Source of the DNA: Variovorax boronicumulans
GTDB taxonomy: Bacteria; Pseudomonadota; Gammaproteobacteria; Burkholderiales; Burkholderiaceae_C
Reading direction: 5' to 3'
DNA: 64,000 bases
Assembly (NCBI RefSeq): GCF_029892485.1
Contig: NZ_JARXVG010000005.1
Span: 62,001 to 126,000 of the forward strand
The notes beneath the pieces are model-generated. The model searched no databases. It was not told where the DNA came from and saw only the letters and a list, made by a program, of their open reading frames with translations. Position 1 is the first letter of the stretch. Each line of letters starts with the position of its first letter. Shown here piece by piece: positions 37,401 through 45,738 of the stretch. The translations under genes and the position numbers were made by a program.

Positions 37401-37847
37401 TTGATGACCGGCGCCGGGCATCTCGAATCAGAAGTAAAAACCGCGGTTGCGGCGGCCAACTTTCCGGCAGGGCGCTTTCTGCTGCGGGGAACCGTGCCGG
37501 AAATGAAACCGTACCTGCAAGCGTGCGACATTCTGTGCCTGCCCTCCCGCTTGGACGGGCGCCCGAACATCGTCATGGAAGCACTGGCGAGCGGTACGGC
37601 GATCGTTGCGTCAAGAGTCGGTGCACTGCCGGAGATGATGGAAGAGGGACGGCAAGGTTATTTGTGCGAACCCGGAGCCTACGATGAATTCGCTCGAAAA
37701 ATCGAAGAATTGGCTGCAAACAAAGAAAAGCTCGACGATTTCAAACTGAGCGCGAGAGAATTTTCCGAGCGTCGATTCGACATAAAGAAAATGCTCCGAC
37801 GGTACGAAGAAGAGCTTGTTAAGCTGATGAAAAATTCGAAGGATTGA
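34440..37847 (+). CDS. Trifunctional methyltransferase - GT2 - GT4 polysaccharide protein
   Basis: A 1135-residue cytoplasmic protein with three catalytic parts. Residues 1-250 form a SAM methyltransferase with a zinc-finger-like CxxC pair (C3/C6, C26/C29) and motif I ILDIGCADG near 84. Residues 300-480 are helical, rich in Ala/Glu/Arg and probably coiled. Residues 500-720 form a GT2 glycosyltransferase (SIVIPCFNYGHL, CLDADD). Residues 768-1130 form a GT4 glycosyltransferase (FLVLGGAERLLSG; SRLDGRPNIVMEALASG). It may couple chain extension with methyl capping. The N-terminal part is homologous to the separate methyltransferase at 55462-56580. No strong ribosome site is visible. Confidence 0.88.
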   Translation: MICNACSGTRFEPFAIRVDGMEIQQCTRCGLGVIARLPENTEAYYDDNYYVNGERSGYADYSFMAEHGLGWAFALVRLLADHGKILDIGCADGYLLDKFADAFDKFGIEVNARAAGQAQDKGIKLLGNDLLDPQLVHDHRAAFDVVTAIAVFEHLLDLRGGFRAAVDLLKDDGFLLFEVPVMSAKSSNAAWLNSSLEHIYYPTEQAIRHIVETELGVHLTGAEVSIKDYASTYVGIVTKNERQAARVKEVFERLLKADFDSAATEEVRASTHLHLLHAGQATEASVQSLTRLDGSEFTPPLVARIAQLWSFDLKRLQSSAVQLADCGAASREIQRLKSEVDVILADARLNAAQATEAINFEIRRAAEREGEAAALRRKLSEEVGKTAAIEHRALEVAGRLEAMQQTIAWRATAPVRSWATNNPRAARRAKQLAKLVWWTLRGRIFDHLREFRRRRVLAGSGAGSLEVARRTAAAVRLLPPAGVVPDAVNPPSGPDWPSDRPLVSIVIPCFNYGHLVGDAIRSVEAQTFTDIEIIVVEGGSSSPESRQRLVEAVGKASPKLRLLLQDRPYRAGANRNFGISHARGKYICCLDADDRIAATYIEKAVFVLEHSGYQVVSPGLQFFGDKSEVWTPHERPTLDMLLEGNNALTCAVYPKDLWRRAGGYRDSDPATGHVHEDWLFWVRLAALGARFIGIREPLFLYRSHGETLSNSRAVLENEVQKMLVHRFNEDVLTEEALRTARTNGASPPPRLPQSFAIRRRFHIRAAGPSLLIAMPFLVLGGAERLLSGIVSQLAKNGWRVTIVTTVPVGQAHGDTTSWFESATPEIFHLPRFLEQEYWRDFLDHLLQSKNIQLLWVIGSSFVYDQLPALKLRHPRLAVADLLFNTVGHTANNRRYADCIDLTFVENSEVRQWLIAAGEAPERIEMVESGVDLDQNAPAAKDQLPVGFDGISSESVVVGFFGRWSEEKDPLGFVEIAKRLSKDMDVVFLMTGAGHLESEVKTAVAAANFPAGRFLLRGTVPEMKPYLQACDILCLPSRLDGRPNIVMEALASGTAIVASRVGALPEMMEEGRQGYLCEPGAYDEFARKIEELAANKEKLDDFKLSAREFSERRFDIKKMLRRYEEELVKLMKNSKD

Positions 37848-37902
37848 AGAGAGGCTTTTTGTGCGGCGGATATCGCGCTGTATTTCATTCGGGTGCTAAA
37901 GG

Positions 37903-37919
37903 TTTTATTCCGAATAAAA
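37903..37919. other. AT-rich palindrome downstream of the large fusion gene
   Basis: TTTTATTC-C-GAATAAAA is an 8-bp perfect dyad 56 bp after the stop at 37847, in a 231-bp gap that otherwise holds no gene. It may be a weak terminator or binding site. Confidence 0.35.
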
Positions 37920-38012
37920 GGAAATGCGCAAAATAAATTCGCCTTGACCCTTGTTTGATCTTTCCGGCCGCACCAGCACGGGATGCGTGCAGAAAGACGG
38001 CGGTGATCGTTT

Positions 38013-38037
38013 CTGCGTAACAATCCCTGGTACGCAG
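38013..38037. other. Hairpin upstream of rfbC
   Basis: CTGCGTA-N11-TACGCAG is a perfect 7-bp dyad ending 41 bp before the rfbC start. It may mark an internal promoter region for rfbC-galE. No clear -10/-35 pair accompanies it. Confidence 0.3.
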
Positions 38038-38078
38038 CCGATCGATTGCGGCGCGGATGTTCCCCACAACGTTGAAGC

Positions 38079-38633
38079 ATGAAGATTTCTCCCACCATCA
38101 TTCCGGATGTCTTGATCCTGGAGCCCCAGGTCTTCGGTGACGCCCGAGGTTTCTTCCTCGAAAGCTACAACGAAGAAGTTTTCCGCCGTGCGACCGGCTC
38201 GGATCTGGCGTTCAAGCAAGACAACCACTCGCGTTCGTCCAAGGGCGTGCTGCGTGGCTTGCACTATCAAGTCAAGCAGGCGCAAGGAAAGCTGGTGCGC
38301 GTGGCTCAGGGCGCGGTGTTCGACGTTGCAGTGGACATCCGCCCAACCTCCGCGACTTTCGGGAAGTGGGTGGGCGTAGAGCTCAACGAAAGCAACCATA
38401 GACAACTCTGGGTGCCGCCCGGCCTAGCGCACGGCTTTCTCGTATTGAGCGAGACGGCAGACTTTCTCTACAAGACCACCGACTACTACGCGCCCGCCCA
38501 TGAGCGGAGCATCGCGTGGAACGACCCGGCGATCGGGATCGATTGGCCTCTTTCGGGCGCCTCGCCGGTGCTATCCGCCAAGGACGCCGCGGCCCCAACG
38601 CTTGCCGAAAGCATCGCCGGAGATGGCCCTTGA
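38079..38633 (+). CDS. rfbC: dTDP-4-dehydrorhamnose 3,5-epimerase
   Basis: A 184-residue cupin-fold epimerase that converts dTDP-4-keto-6-deoxyglucose to dTDP-4-keto-L-rhamnose. FGDARGFFLESYN near residue 20, KGVLRGLHYQ near 57 with the catalytic His, VFDVAVDIR near 83 and WVPPGLAHGFLVLSE near 115 are diagnostic. The C-terminal tail is a little longer than usual. The gene is separated from rfbBDA by five genes, so the rhamnose operon has been split. Its stop overlaps the TTG start of galE. Confidence 0.96.
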   Translation: MKISPTIIPDVLILEPQVFGDARGFFLESYNEEVFRRATGSDLAFKQDNHSRSSKGVLRGLHYQVKQAQGKLVRVAQGAVFDVAVDIRPTSATFGKWVGVELNESNHRQLWVPPGLAHGFLVLSETADFLYKTTDYYAPAHERSIAWNDPAIGIDWPLSGASPVLSAKDAAAPTLAESIAGDGP

Positions 38634-39628
38634 TTCTGGTGACCGGAGGCGCCGGGTATATCGGATCTCACACATGCGTTGAGCTGGCGCGCGCGGGGTA
38701 CGACTTCGTCATCCTGGACAATTTCTCCAACAGCACCCCGGTTGTCCTCGAACGCATCGGGCGCATTACCGGGCAGCCGGTGCGTTGGCATGAAGGCGAT
38801 ATCCGCGACCGGGCGACGCTCGACCGGATCTTCGCGCAGTACCCCATCTCCGCCGTCTTGCATTTCGCCGGACTGAAAGCCGTGACCGAGTCGATCGATC
38901 GCCCGATCGACTATTTCGACAACAACGTTCATGGCTCCATCGCCCTCGTGGGGGCCATGCAGCGCGCAGGGTGCAAGACCCTGGTGTTCTCCTCGTCGGC
39001 CACGGTCTATGGCCCCGATCAGCCGATGCCCGTGGCCGAGAGCGCACCGCTCACTGTGAGCAATCCTTATGGCCGCACCAAGCTGGTCGTGGAGGACTTG
39101 CTTTACGAGTTGAGCCGTTCGGATCCGCAGTGGCGGATTGCGACGCTGCGGTATTTCAATCCGGTGGGTGCGCACGACAGCGGCCTGATCGGCGAGAGCC
39201 CTCTGGGCACACCCAGCAACCTGATGCCGCTCGTGTGCCAGGTTGCCGCGGGTCTCCGGCCCGCCGTGCAGATTTTTGGCGACGACTACCCGAGCCCCGA
39301 TGGCACGGGGATCCGCGACTTCGTCCATGTCATGGACCTTGCGGACGGACATGTGGCCGCGCTGGGTTTCCTCGAACGGAATCAGACGCACATCGTGGTC
39401 AACCTCGGCACGGGGCGCGGTGCTTCGGTGATGGACGTGATCAAGGCGTTCGAGCGCCTGAGCGGCCGGCGCATCCCGTATGAAATCGTGTCGCGCCGCG
39501 CGGCGGACATCGGAATCAGTTTTGCCGACGTCAGCCTCGCGAACGAGTTGCTGGGGTGGGTCGCCAAGCGTGACCTCGACGACATGTGCCGCGATGCGTG
39601 GCGATGGCAATCCGCAAACGGCCAGTGA
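38630..39628 (+). CDS. galE: UDP-glucose 4-epimerase
   Basis: A 332-residue extended SDR that interconverts UDP-glucose and UDP-galactose. LVTGGAGYIGSHTCVELARA is at residues 3-22, FSSSATVYG near 120 and NPYGRTKLVVEDLL near 142, which supplies the catalytic Tyr/Lys. GTGIRDFVHVMDLA is also a GalE hallmark. The start codon is TTG at 38630, directly after GGAG at a 7-base spacing and overlapping the rfbC stop. An ATG a few bases upstream is in another frame. It supplies UDP-Gal for the glycan. Confidence 0.95.
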   Translation: MILVTGGAGYIGSHTCVELARAGYDFVILDNFSNSTPVVLERIGRITGQPVRWHEGDIRDRATLDRIFAQYPISAVLHFAGLKAVTESIDRPIDYFDNNVHGSIALVGAMQRAGCKTLVFSSSATVYGPDQPMPVAESAPLTVSNPYGRTKLVVEDLLYELSRSDPQWRIATLRYFNPVGAHDSGLIGESPLGTPSNLMPLVCQVAAGLRPAVQIFGDDYPSPDGTGIRDFVHVMDLADGHVAALGFLERNQTHIVVNLGTGRGASVMDVIKAFERLSGRRIPYEIVSRRAADIGISFADVSLANELLGWVAKRDLDDMCRDAWRWQSANGQ

Positions 39629-39816
39629 AGTGAACGCGGGGGCGGCCGCCGGAAAGATCCGCCGACGAATGACGGTCAATAAGAATCCCGAAATGGGAAG
39701 GTGGGGAACAGCGTTTGATTCAAATTTGCCAAAGCGCCCGGGGCGTGAAATCCTGGGTGTCGGATAAACAAGCCCACGAGCTGGTCTCTCGGCATCGCCA
39801 GTTCCCTGGAGGCTGA

Positions 39817-42060
39817 ATGGATCGCCTCGTCTTCGTTTCTACCGGACTGTTTTCCCGCACACCTGGCGCGGCAGGCCGGGTGACGTCCGACATGCTCCGC
39901 GCCCTCGACGAAGCAGACCGCCAACGTGCGACCCTGGTCATGGTCGATGCCGCCGTGGACCGTGTGTCGTTCGAGGCCGCATTTCCGAACGTGGCACTCG
40001 TCGAGGTCGATACCCGCATCGATCAGGATCGATTCACGGATTCGCGTCAGCATCCACCCGCCTCGGCCTACTCGAACACCTCTGCGCACTGGCGTTCTGC
40101 ATGCGTGTTCAGGGCGCTTTCTGCGTTGAGCGAGAGCCAGTCGATCAAGTACCTGGAGTTCCAGGACGCGGGCGGGCTCGCCTTTTGCACGCTGCAGGAA
40201 AGCCGGCTCCAGGGCTTCCTGTCCGACGCCACCGTCGCGGTTCGCCTTTGCGGATCTCACACCGCGCTGATGCATGCCGAGGCCTTGCCGCTGTCCATCG
40301 AGGATCTGAATCTCAGCGATCTGGAGCGCAAATGCCTGCGCGATTGCGATGTCGTCATTGCGCCGAGCCCTGCAGTGAGCGAAGCCACGCGCGAGATGTT
40401 TGGTTTTTCTCCGCAGGAATGGGAGCCGAGGGTCATTTGCCACGCACCGCCCGTGCTGTCCGGCGGTGTCTCTGGCGTGGAACATGCAGTCTCCCCGTCT
40501 TCCGACCAGGCCATTGTCTTCAGCGCCGATCTCCGGAGATCGGAACGCCCCGATCTCTTCGTGCGCGCCGTTGCCGGTTTCATGCGCCGGTGTCCAGGCT
40601 ACACGGGCTCGATGAAGCTCGCAGGCCATGCCCCGGACGAGAGTTACCTTGCGCAGATCGAGCGCCTGGTTCCGTCGATATTCAGCGAGCGCGCCAGCTT
40701 CATCCCGGAACTGGCCCCGCAGGAGCGTGAAGCACTCGTCGGAAAAGCAACTGTCGTTTTTCCCGGTGCGTCCCCTGCTTGCGAGATGGCTGCCATCGAA
40801 GCCTCGCTCTCGGGCGCACGCGTGATCCTGAACGAAACGAATCCGGCTTTCGGCGAAGGCACGCGATGGCGTGACGGTGTCAGTTGCCTGAAATTCGACG
40901 GAACGGTCGACGGGCTGGTTGGCGCGCTGGAGCGCAATTTTGAGAACAAAGCGCAGCTGACCCCGGTGCAGTACTCGCAAGAACCGTGGCCATGGCGTGT
41001 CGCAACCAGGCAAAGGCCTGTGTGGCATGCGCTGCAGGAGCGGCCGCTGGTTTCCGTTGTGGTGCCGCACCACAACCTGGGAAGCTACCTGACAGCGACG
41101 CTCGACAACCTCGCCGCCCAGACCTACCGGAACATCGAGATCGTCCTCGTGGACGATGCATCGACGGACACGCAAAGCCTGCGCGTGATCGATGAGCTCG
41201 CGTGCAAGGAAGACGCCCGCCTCAAGATCGCTCGCCTCACGGCGAACGTCGGCTTGGCCGCGGCGCGAAACATCGGCGTTCGTCTTGCAACGGGCCGCTA
41301 CGTGCTGACGCTGGATGCCGATGATCTGATCCATCCGCACTTCCTCGAAGTCGGCGTGGCTGCGCTGGAGAACAGCACGGAATTCGACATCGTCGTGACC
41401 CCCGCCGGGTACTTTCTGGACGGAGAGGCGCAGCCCACACCGGGGGAGGCGGCGAACTTCTGCGACTACGCGATGTTCTCCGGCGAGGCCGTGGTCGCCG
41501 GTCTTCTGGAGAACCGGTTCTCCACCGCGACGGCGCTGTTCAGGAAATCGGCACTCGACGATTTCCCGTACGTGGAGAGCTTGAACTGCTACGAAGACTG
41601 GTCGCTGTTCATGAGGATGTGCGATGCAGGCCGGCGATTCCTCGTCACGACGGATGTTTTCTTTTTCTACAGAAGAAGATCGAATTCGATGGTCCATGCG
41701 TCGCGCGATCTTGCTCGCAAGCGCATCGAATACAGCGATCTGTTGCGAACGAGTGCTCCCCAGGCGATCGCGCAGAAATCCAGGCACTTGCTGGTCGGAA
41801 TCGGAGCGGCGGTGGCCGGCAACCGGGCCGGTGCCGAACCGGAGCCGAGCGAAGAGCCCCCGGACAATACCGAAGCCACGGCCGAGGAGCTCATCCACGG
41901 GCTCTTTGGATCCAAGGGGCAATACGATGAGCAAGTCGTCTTTGCGAGCCTCAAGGCGTCCCGTTGGCTCGAGCGCAAGGCGCCCTGGATGATTCGAGGC
42001 AGCATGCTCGCGGCGCGTTGGACATGGCGGGCCTATCGTGCCGTTCGTGGCCGGCGCTGA
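39817..42060 (+). CDS. Two-domain glycosyltransferase (GT4-like plus GT2)
   Basis: A 747-residue protein. Residues 1-390 resemble a GT4/GT-B fold (FVSTGLFSRTPGAAGRVTSDM at the start; PGASPACEMAAIEASLSGARV near 320). Residues 405-640 form a GT2 domain (PLVSVVVPHHNLGSYL, VDDASTDTQ, TLDADDLIHPHF). A helical tail follows. Such two-enzyme fusions add consecutive sugars to a polysaccharide repeat in the cytoplasm. It begins 188 bp after galE, so an internal promoter is possible. The transferred sugars cannot be read from sequence. Confidence 0.85.
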   Translation: MDRLVFVSTGLFSRTPGAAGRVTSDMLRALDEADRQRATLVMVDAAVDRVSFEAAFPNVALVEVDTRIDQDRFTDSRQHPPASAYSNTSAHWRSACVFRALSALSESQSIKYLEFQDAGGLAFCTLQESRLQGFLSDATVAVRLCGSHTALMHAEALPLSIEDLNLSDLERKCLRDCDVVIAPSPAVSEATREMFGFSPQEWEPRVICHAPPVLSGGVSGVEHAVSPSSDQAIVFSADLRRSERPDLFVRAVAGFMRRCPGYTGSMKLAGHAPDESYLAQIERLVPSIFSERASFIPELAPQEREALVGKATVVFPGASPACEMAAIEASLSGARVILNETNPAFGEGTRWRDGVSCLKFDGTVDGLVGALERNFENKAQLTPVQYSQEPWPWRVATRQRPVWHALQERPLVSVVVPHHNLGSYLTATLDNLAAQTYRNIEIVLVDDASTDTQSLRVIDELACKEDARLKIARLTANVGLAAARNIGVRLATGRYVLTLDADDLIHPHFLEVGVAALENSTEFDIVVTPAGYFLDGEAQPTPGEAANFCDYAMFSGEAVVAGLLENRFSTATALFRKSALDDFPYVESLNCYEDWSLFMRMCDAGRRFLVTTDVFFFYRRRSNSMVHASRDLARKRIEYSDLLRTSAPQAIAQKSRHLLVGIGAAVAGNRAGAEPEPSEEPPDNTEATAEELIHGLFGSKGQYDEQVVFASLKASRWLERKAPWMIRGSMLAARWTWRAYRAVRGRR

Positions 42061-42140
42061 AAAAAGCGTTCAAACGGATCTGCAACAGGCGTGATCAATG
42101 GAATCGACGAAATAAAACCTTCGTCGGTGTCTGGAATTGG

Positions 42141-42163
42141 TTGATTGATTAATTAATTAATTT
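42141..42163. repeat. Tetranucleotide-like tract upstream of the gtr module
   Basis: GATT units pass into three tandem AATT units within an AT-only stretch, 38-61 bp before the GtrII start. Repeat units of four bases can vary in number and change promoter or translation spacing. Confidence 0.5.
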
Positions 42164-42172
42164 GAAGAAGAA

Positions 42173-42191
42173 GATTCGACTTGGTCGAATC
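42173..42191. other. Perfect hairpin just before the GtrII start codon
   Basis: GATTCGAC-TTG-GTCGAATC is an 8-bp perfect dyad whose loop is an in-frame TTG. It ends 10 bp before the ATG at 42202. It may control translation or be an operator. Confidence 0.45.
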
Positions 42192-42201
42192 GCCTTGCTC
42201 G

Positions 42202-43749
42202 ATGAAAACATCAGGTATTGAAATCAGCAATCGAATGGCGCCGGGACATCTCAGGTTGCTGCTCATATTTGTCGGCGTTGCACTGCTCGCAAGAGGTGGC
42301 GTCCTCTCCCGAGGCTTTGCCATCGACGATTATTTTTACGGGCAAGGCTTCACGAATGGGGAATTCGCGAGTTTTCTGACGCAAGGAAGATTTCTCTTGG
42401 CGGTCATCGACCGGGTCATCAATTCACTCGGCGTGAACATAAACGATATTTATGTTTCCCTGGGATTTTCTGCATTATTGCTGCAAGCGGGACTTGTGTT
42501 GTCTATATTGCGCTTCGTTGGAGCCGCGGACAGACCAGGTGCAGCCATCGCGGGCTCGCTGATGGTGGCGCATCCGTACTTTGCAGAAATACTCACATTT
42601 CGCATGGTGCTTCCAGGGTATTGCGTGGGTACATTGCTCGCGATCATCACGCTGGAATCTGCCGCCCGGGCCGGAGAGAAAAAAACCCGGAATCTGCTGA
42701 TCTCGCTTGCTGCAACCGTTGGAATGCTGTTCGTGTACCAGGGGTTCTTGAATTATTTTTCGGTTGCGCTCATCTTTTGTTTTTTGTTCAGCGAAATTTC
42801 AGGGAATGCGCCGGAAGCGAACGCAGGAGTCGGCAGCGATCACCGCAGGCGGATTATCAATTTGCTGCTTGTCTGCATTGTTTCTGTTCTGGTTTTCTTG
42901 GTGGTCCTGAGCGTGTTCAAACGGCTCGGCGTCATCGAAATAACGAGCAGGGCAAAATTCATCGAATTGAAGGAAGTCCCTGAGAGAATTTCGAAGATTT
43001 TCGACCTGATTGCCACCATATATTGGCGCGAAGAGCCGTTGGGCGCTCATTGGCTGAAAGTCCTTCTTGCCGCAATGCTCGTCGTCGCCGGGCTGGCGTT
43101 GAGCATTGAAGTCCTTCGGAATGCGAGGGCGAAGGGGCAATGGCCTGGGAATTTGGCCGTCCTGCCTGCGGTCTTGCTCCTTGTGCCAGCGACAGTTGGT
43201 GTGATCCTTCCATTCAAGGATTGGTGGCCAATGCCCCGTGTGTTGTCTCAGGCTGGACTGATCATCGGATTGTTTTTTCTGCTCGCCTATCCGATATTGC
43301 GTCGGATGTTCGCGAAAATTCCGGGCGGTGCCTTTGCATTGCTCCCGGCGATTTTGATCACGTTTTTCGTATTCAAGAATAACCAGGTTTTTGCCGATCA
43401 GCAACGACTTAATTCCTGGGAGAAGATGAAGATCAATCGAATTATCGCTCGTCTCGAGCAAATGAGTGATTTTTCGAAGGTTGAATATATTTTCCTTAGC
43501 AAAGGCGAGTGGAAATATCCTGCCAAGTTGAACAGTATTCACGGTGACATGAACGTATCTGCTCTTACCCCCGAGTACTCAAGGGTGCCGCTCTTGATCG
43601 AAGCCTCTGGATATGCGTTCAAACCGGCGACAGGCACACAAATTGCTTTTGGTGAAGGCTATTGCAAATCTGCACCGGCTTGGCCGAGCGAGCAATCGGT
43701 TTCTATTGTCGGGAGTTTGGCGATCGTTTGCCTGGAATTAAGTCCTTGA
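42202..43749 (+). CDS. GtrII-like polytopic glucosyltransferase
   Basis: A 515-residue membrane protein with about ten hydrophobic helices (for example LLLIFVGVALLARGG and INLLLVCIVSVLVFLVVLSVF). The early motif GFAIDDYFYG holds an acidic pair, as in GtrII/GT-C glucosyltransferases that use polyprenyl-phosphate sugar donors in the periplasm. A C-terminal soluble segment follows near 410-515. It precedes a GtrB-like gene and a GtrA flippase, which supports a Gtr O-antigen modification role. Base composition is much lower in GC than in the flanking genes. The start is uncertain: ATG 42202 is used, but a TTG at 42181 is in frame within a hairpin. Confidence 0.78.
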   Translation: MKTSGIEISNRMAPGHLRLLLIFVGVALLARGGVLSRGFAIDDYFYGQGFTNGEFASFLTQGRFLLAVIDRVINSLGVNINDIYVSLGFSALLLQAGLVLSILRFVGAADRPGAAIAGSLMVAHPYFAEILTFRMVLPGYCVGTLLAIITLESAARAGEKKTRNLLISLAATVGMLFVYQGFLNYFSVALIFCFLFSEISGNAPEANAGVGSDHRRRIINLLLVCIVSVLVFLVVLSVFKRLGVIEITSRAKFIELKEVPERISKIFDLIATIYWREEPLGAHWLKVLLAAMLVVAGLALSIEVLRNARAKGQWPGNLAVLPAVLLLVPATVGVILPFKDWWPMPRVLSQAGLIIGLFFLLAYPILRRMFAKIPGGAFALLPAILITFFVFKNNQVFADQQRLNSWEKMKINRIIARLEQMSDFSKVEYIFLSKGEWKYPAKLNSIHGDMNVSALTPEYSRVPLLIEASGYAFKPATGTQIAFGEGYCKSAPAWPSEQSVSIVGSLAIVCLELSP

Positions 43750-43819
43750 AGGTGTTCGGCGGCTCTTGGCGGCCGAAGGCTGGAATCCATCAATTGAAAT
43801 TGAATATTAACGCGCTGCA

Positions 43820-44791
43820 ATGAAAAACCTTCAAAGAGTATCCATTGTCATCCCGGTTTATGCAGGGGAGCGCTCGCTCCCCATGGTTGTCGCGGAAATC
43901 GAAAAATTCAATTCGCCTCAGATTTCGCCCGAAGGCCACGAATTCGTCGTGTGCGAATTATTGCTTGTTCACGATTGCGGACCCGACCGATCGGACACAG
44001 TCATTGATGCATTGGCTGCAAAACACTCCTTTATTCGGCCGATATGGTTGTCGCGGAATTACGGGCAGCACGCTGCGACGATGGCAGGCATGGCAAGCGC
44101 AACCGGCGACTGGGTGGTCACCATGGACGAGGACGGCCAACAGGACCCGGAAAGCATCAAGGCCCTGATTGATCTGGGAATTCGAGAGAATTTCCAGCTT
44201 GTTTATGCGCAGCCAACGAACGCCGCCCCGCACGGGTTGGTCAGGAATTTTTTCAGCAAGACTGCAAAAATCATCAGTACGCGACTTCTCGGAAATAAAT
44301 CGATTGGCCGTTTCAACAGTTTCAGATTGATCGACGGTGAAATAGCCCGGACCTTGTCCGCGTACTGCGGGAATGGCGTATATCTCGATGTCGGACTTTT
44401 TTGGATAACAGGCCGAGTCGGGCACTGCCCGTTGAAGCTCAGGGAGGAATTTGGCCGGCCTTCCGGTTATTCTTTTCTGGCATTGGTCAAGCATTTCTGG
44501 AGCCTTGTCCTGACCACCGGGACGCGCCCACTGAGGCTGATCACGATTGTTGGTTTTTTCTCGATCCTGTTTGCCATCGGTTTTGCGATATACGCCATGT
44601 ACAAAAAATACACGGGGCAGGTTCCCATTGAGGGATGGACTTCCCTGGCGGTCGTGGTTGCGTTCTTTTCGGGCGTGATACTTACCGCGCTCGGCGTGAT
44701 TGCCGAATACCTCGCCGTGACGATGGGCATCGTGATGGGCAAGCCGCTTTACGTGGTGAGTTCCAAACCGACCCGGCCGAACCGCCCATGA
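43820..44791 (+). CDS. gtrB: GtrB-like polyprenyl-phosphate glycosyltransferase
   Basis: A 323-residue GT2 enzyme that moves a hexose from a nucleotide sugar to undecaprenyl phosphate at the inner-membrane cytoplasmic face. SIVIPVYAGERSL starts the fold, RNYGQHAATMAGM and TMDEDGQQDPES near 110 are the family motifs, and two C-terminal transmembrane helices lie near 245-300 (IVGFFSILFAIGFAIYAMY and VVVAFFSGVILTALGVIAE). This topology is the bactoprenol glucosyltransferase pattern. Its stop overlaps the epimerase start (ATGA), and the two are translationally coupled. Confidence 0.9.
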   Translation: MKNLQRVSIVIPVYAGERSLPMVVAEIEKFNSPQISPEGHEFVVCELLLVHDCGPDRSDTVIDALAAKHSFIRPIWLSRNYGQHAATMAGMASATGDWVVTMDEDGQQDPESIKALIDLGIRENFQLVYAQPTNAAPHGLVRNFFSKTAKIISTRLLGNKSIGRFNSFRLIDGEIARTLSAYCGNGVYLDVGLFWITGRVGHCPLKLREEFGRPSGYSFLALVKHFWSLVLTTGTRPLRLITIVGFFSILFAIGFAIYAMYKKYTGQVPIEGWTSLAVVVAFFSGVILTALGVIAEYLAVTMGIVMGKPLYVVSSKPTRPNRP

Positions 44792-45738
44792 AAACGTCTT
44801 GGGTAGTGGGTGCTCGAGGTCTTCTGGGATCGGCTTTTTGCCGCGCGCTCTCGACGGCCGGCGCGGCGCCCTTCACGCCCGGCGAGCCCTTCCAATGGAC
44901 CGATGAATCGACGCTGCATTCGCAGATCGAGACTGCGGTTCGCGGGTTTTCCGCCAGTGCGAGCCGTGCCACCCGCTGGGAAATATATTGGGCGGCTGGC
45001 GCCGGCACGATGGGCAGTTCCGAGGCAGTCCTCGTACCGGAGACTCGTGCGCTGGCTTTGCTGCTTGAATTGATCGCGGCGGATGCCGTTCTGATGGGCA
45101 TGCCCGGCTCGCTGGTGTTCTCAAGCTCCGCCGGGGCGATCTATGGTGCCTGTCCGGACGAGATCATCACGGAGGAATCTGTGCCGGCGCCCAACTGCGC
45201 TTACGCGCGGGAGAAATTGAGCCAGGAGGAGTTGTTGCGATCGTTCTGCGCCGCGAATCCGAGGATGACGGTGCTCCTCGCCCGCATTTCCACGCTCTAT
45301 GGCGTGGGGCAGGCGACAGTCAAGCCGCAAGGGCTTCTGACTCATATTGCGCGCAGCATCGTTCGAAACAAGCCGATAGGAATCTACGTTCCCATCGACA
45401 CCATTCGCGATTACATCTCGGTCGACGATGCCGCGCTGGAAATCATCGAAACACTCCGTGTTTTGAATTCGGCCCCGGGCGTATTGACGAAGATCATTGC
45501 ATCGGAGCAGCCGACGACCATTTCCGAAATAATTTCCATATTCAAAAGAATTGCCAGAAAGTCGCCCCGAATTACAACGGGAGTGAACAAGTCCTCCGGG
45601 CTCTATTCTCGGCGCATCCGATTTTCCTCCGTGGTGCCGAGCCGAGGTCGAAGCCGAAAAATTCGCAGCCTGGCGGTTGGTGTCGCTCAATTGCTCGAAG
45701 CCGAGCGATTCACGCACGCCAATCCGGGTGGTCGATGA
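44788..45738 (+). CDS. NAD-dependent epimerase/dehydratase within the gtr module
   Basis: A 316-residue extended SDR with GARGLLGSAF (residues 8-17), FSSSAGAIYGACPDE near 112-126 and YAREKLSQEELL near 137-148, which provides the Tyr/Lys pair. The second half is less conserved and ends in a basic tail. It is coupled to both gtrB (ATGA) and gtrA (ATGA), an unusual third component between the two. It probably modifies the sugar carried on the nucleotide or on polyprenyl phosphate before flipping. Which carrier is used is inference. Confidence 0.8.
   Translation: MKTSWVVGARGLLGSAFCRALSTAGAAPFTPGEPFQWTDESTLHSQIETAVRGFSASASRATRWEIYWAAGAGTMGSSEAVLVPETRALALLLELIAADAVLMGMPGSLVFSSSAGAIYGACPDEIITEESVPAPNCAYAREKLSQEELLRSFCAANPRMTVLLARISTLYGVGQATVKPQGLLTHIARSIVRNKPIGIYVPIDTIRDYISVDDAALEIIETLRVLNSAPGVLTKIIASEQPTTISEIISIFKRIARKSPRITTGVNKSSGLYSRRIRFSSVVPSRGRSRKIRSLAVGVAQLLEAERFTHANPGGR

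Noticed and set aside
37848..38078. A possible gene in the gap before rfbC
   Set aside because: No frame longer than about 100 residues has protein-like composition or a start with a ribosome site. The sequence holds only two small dyads.
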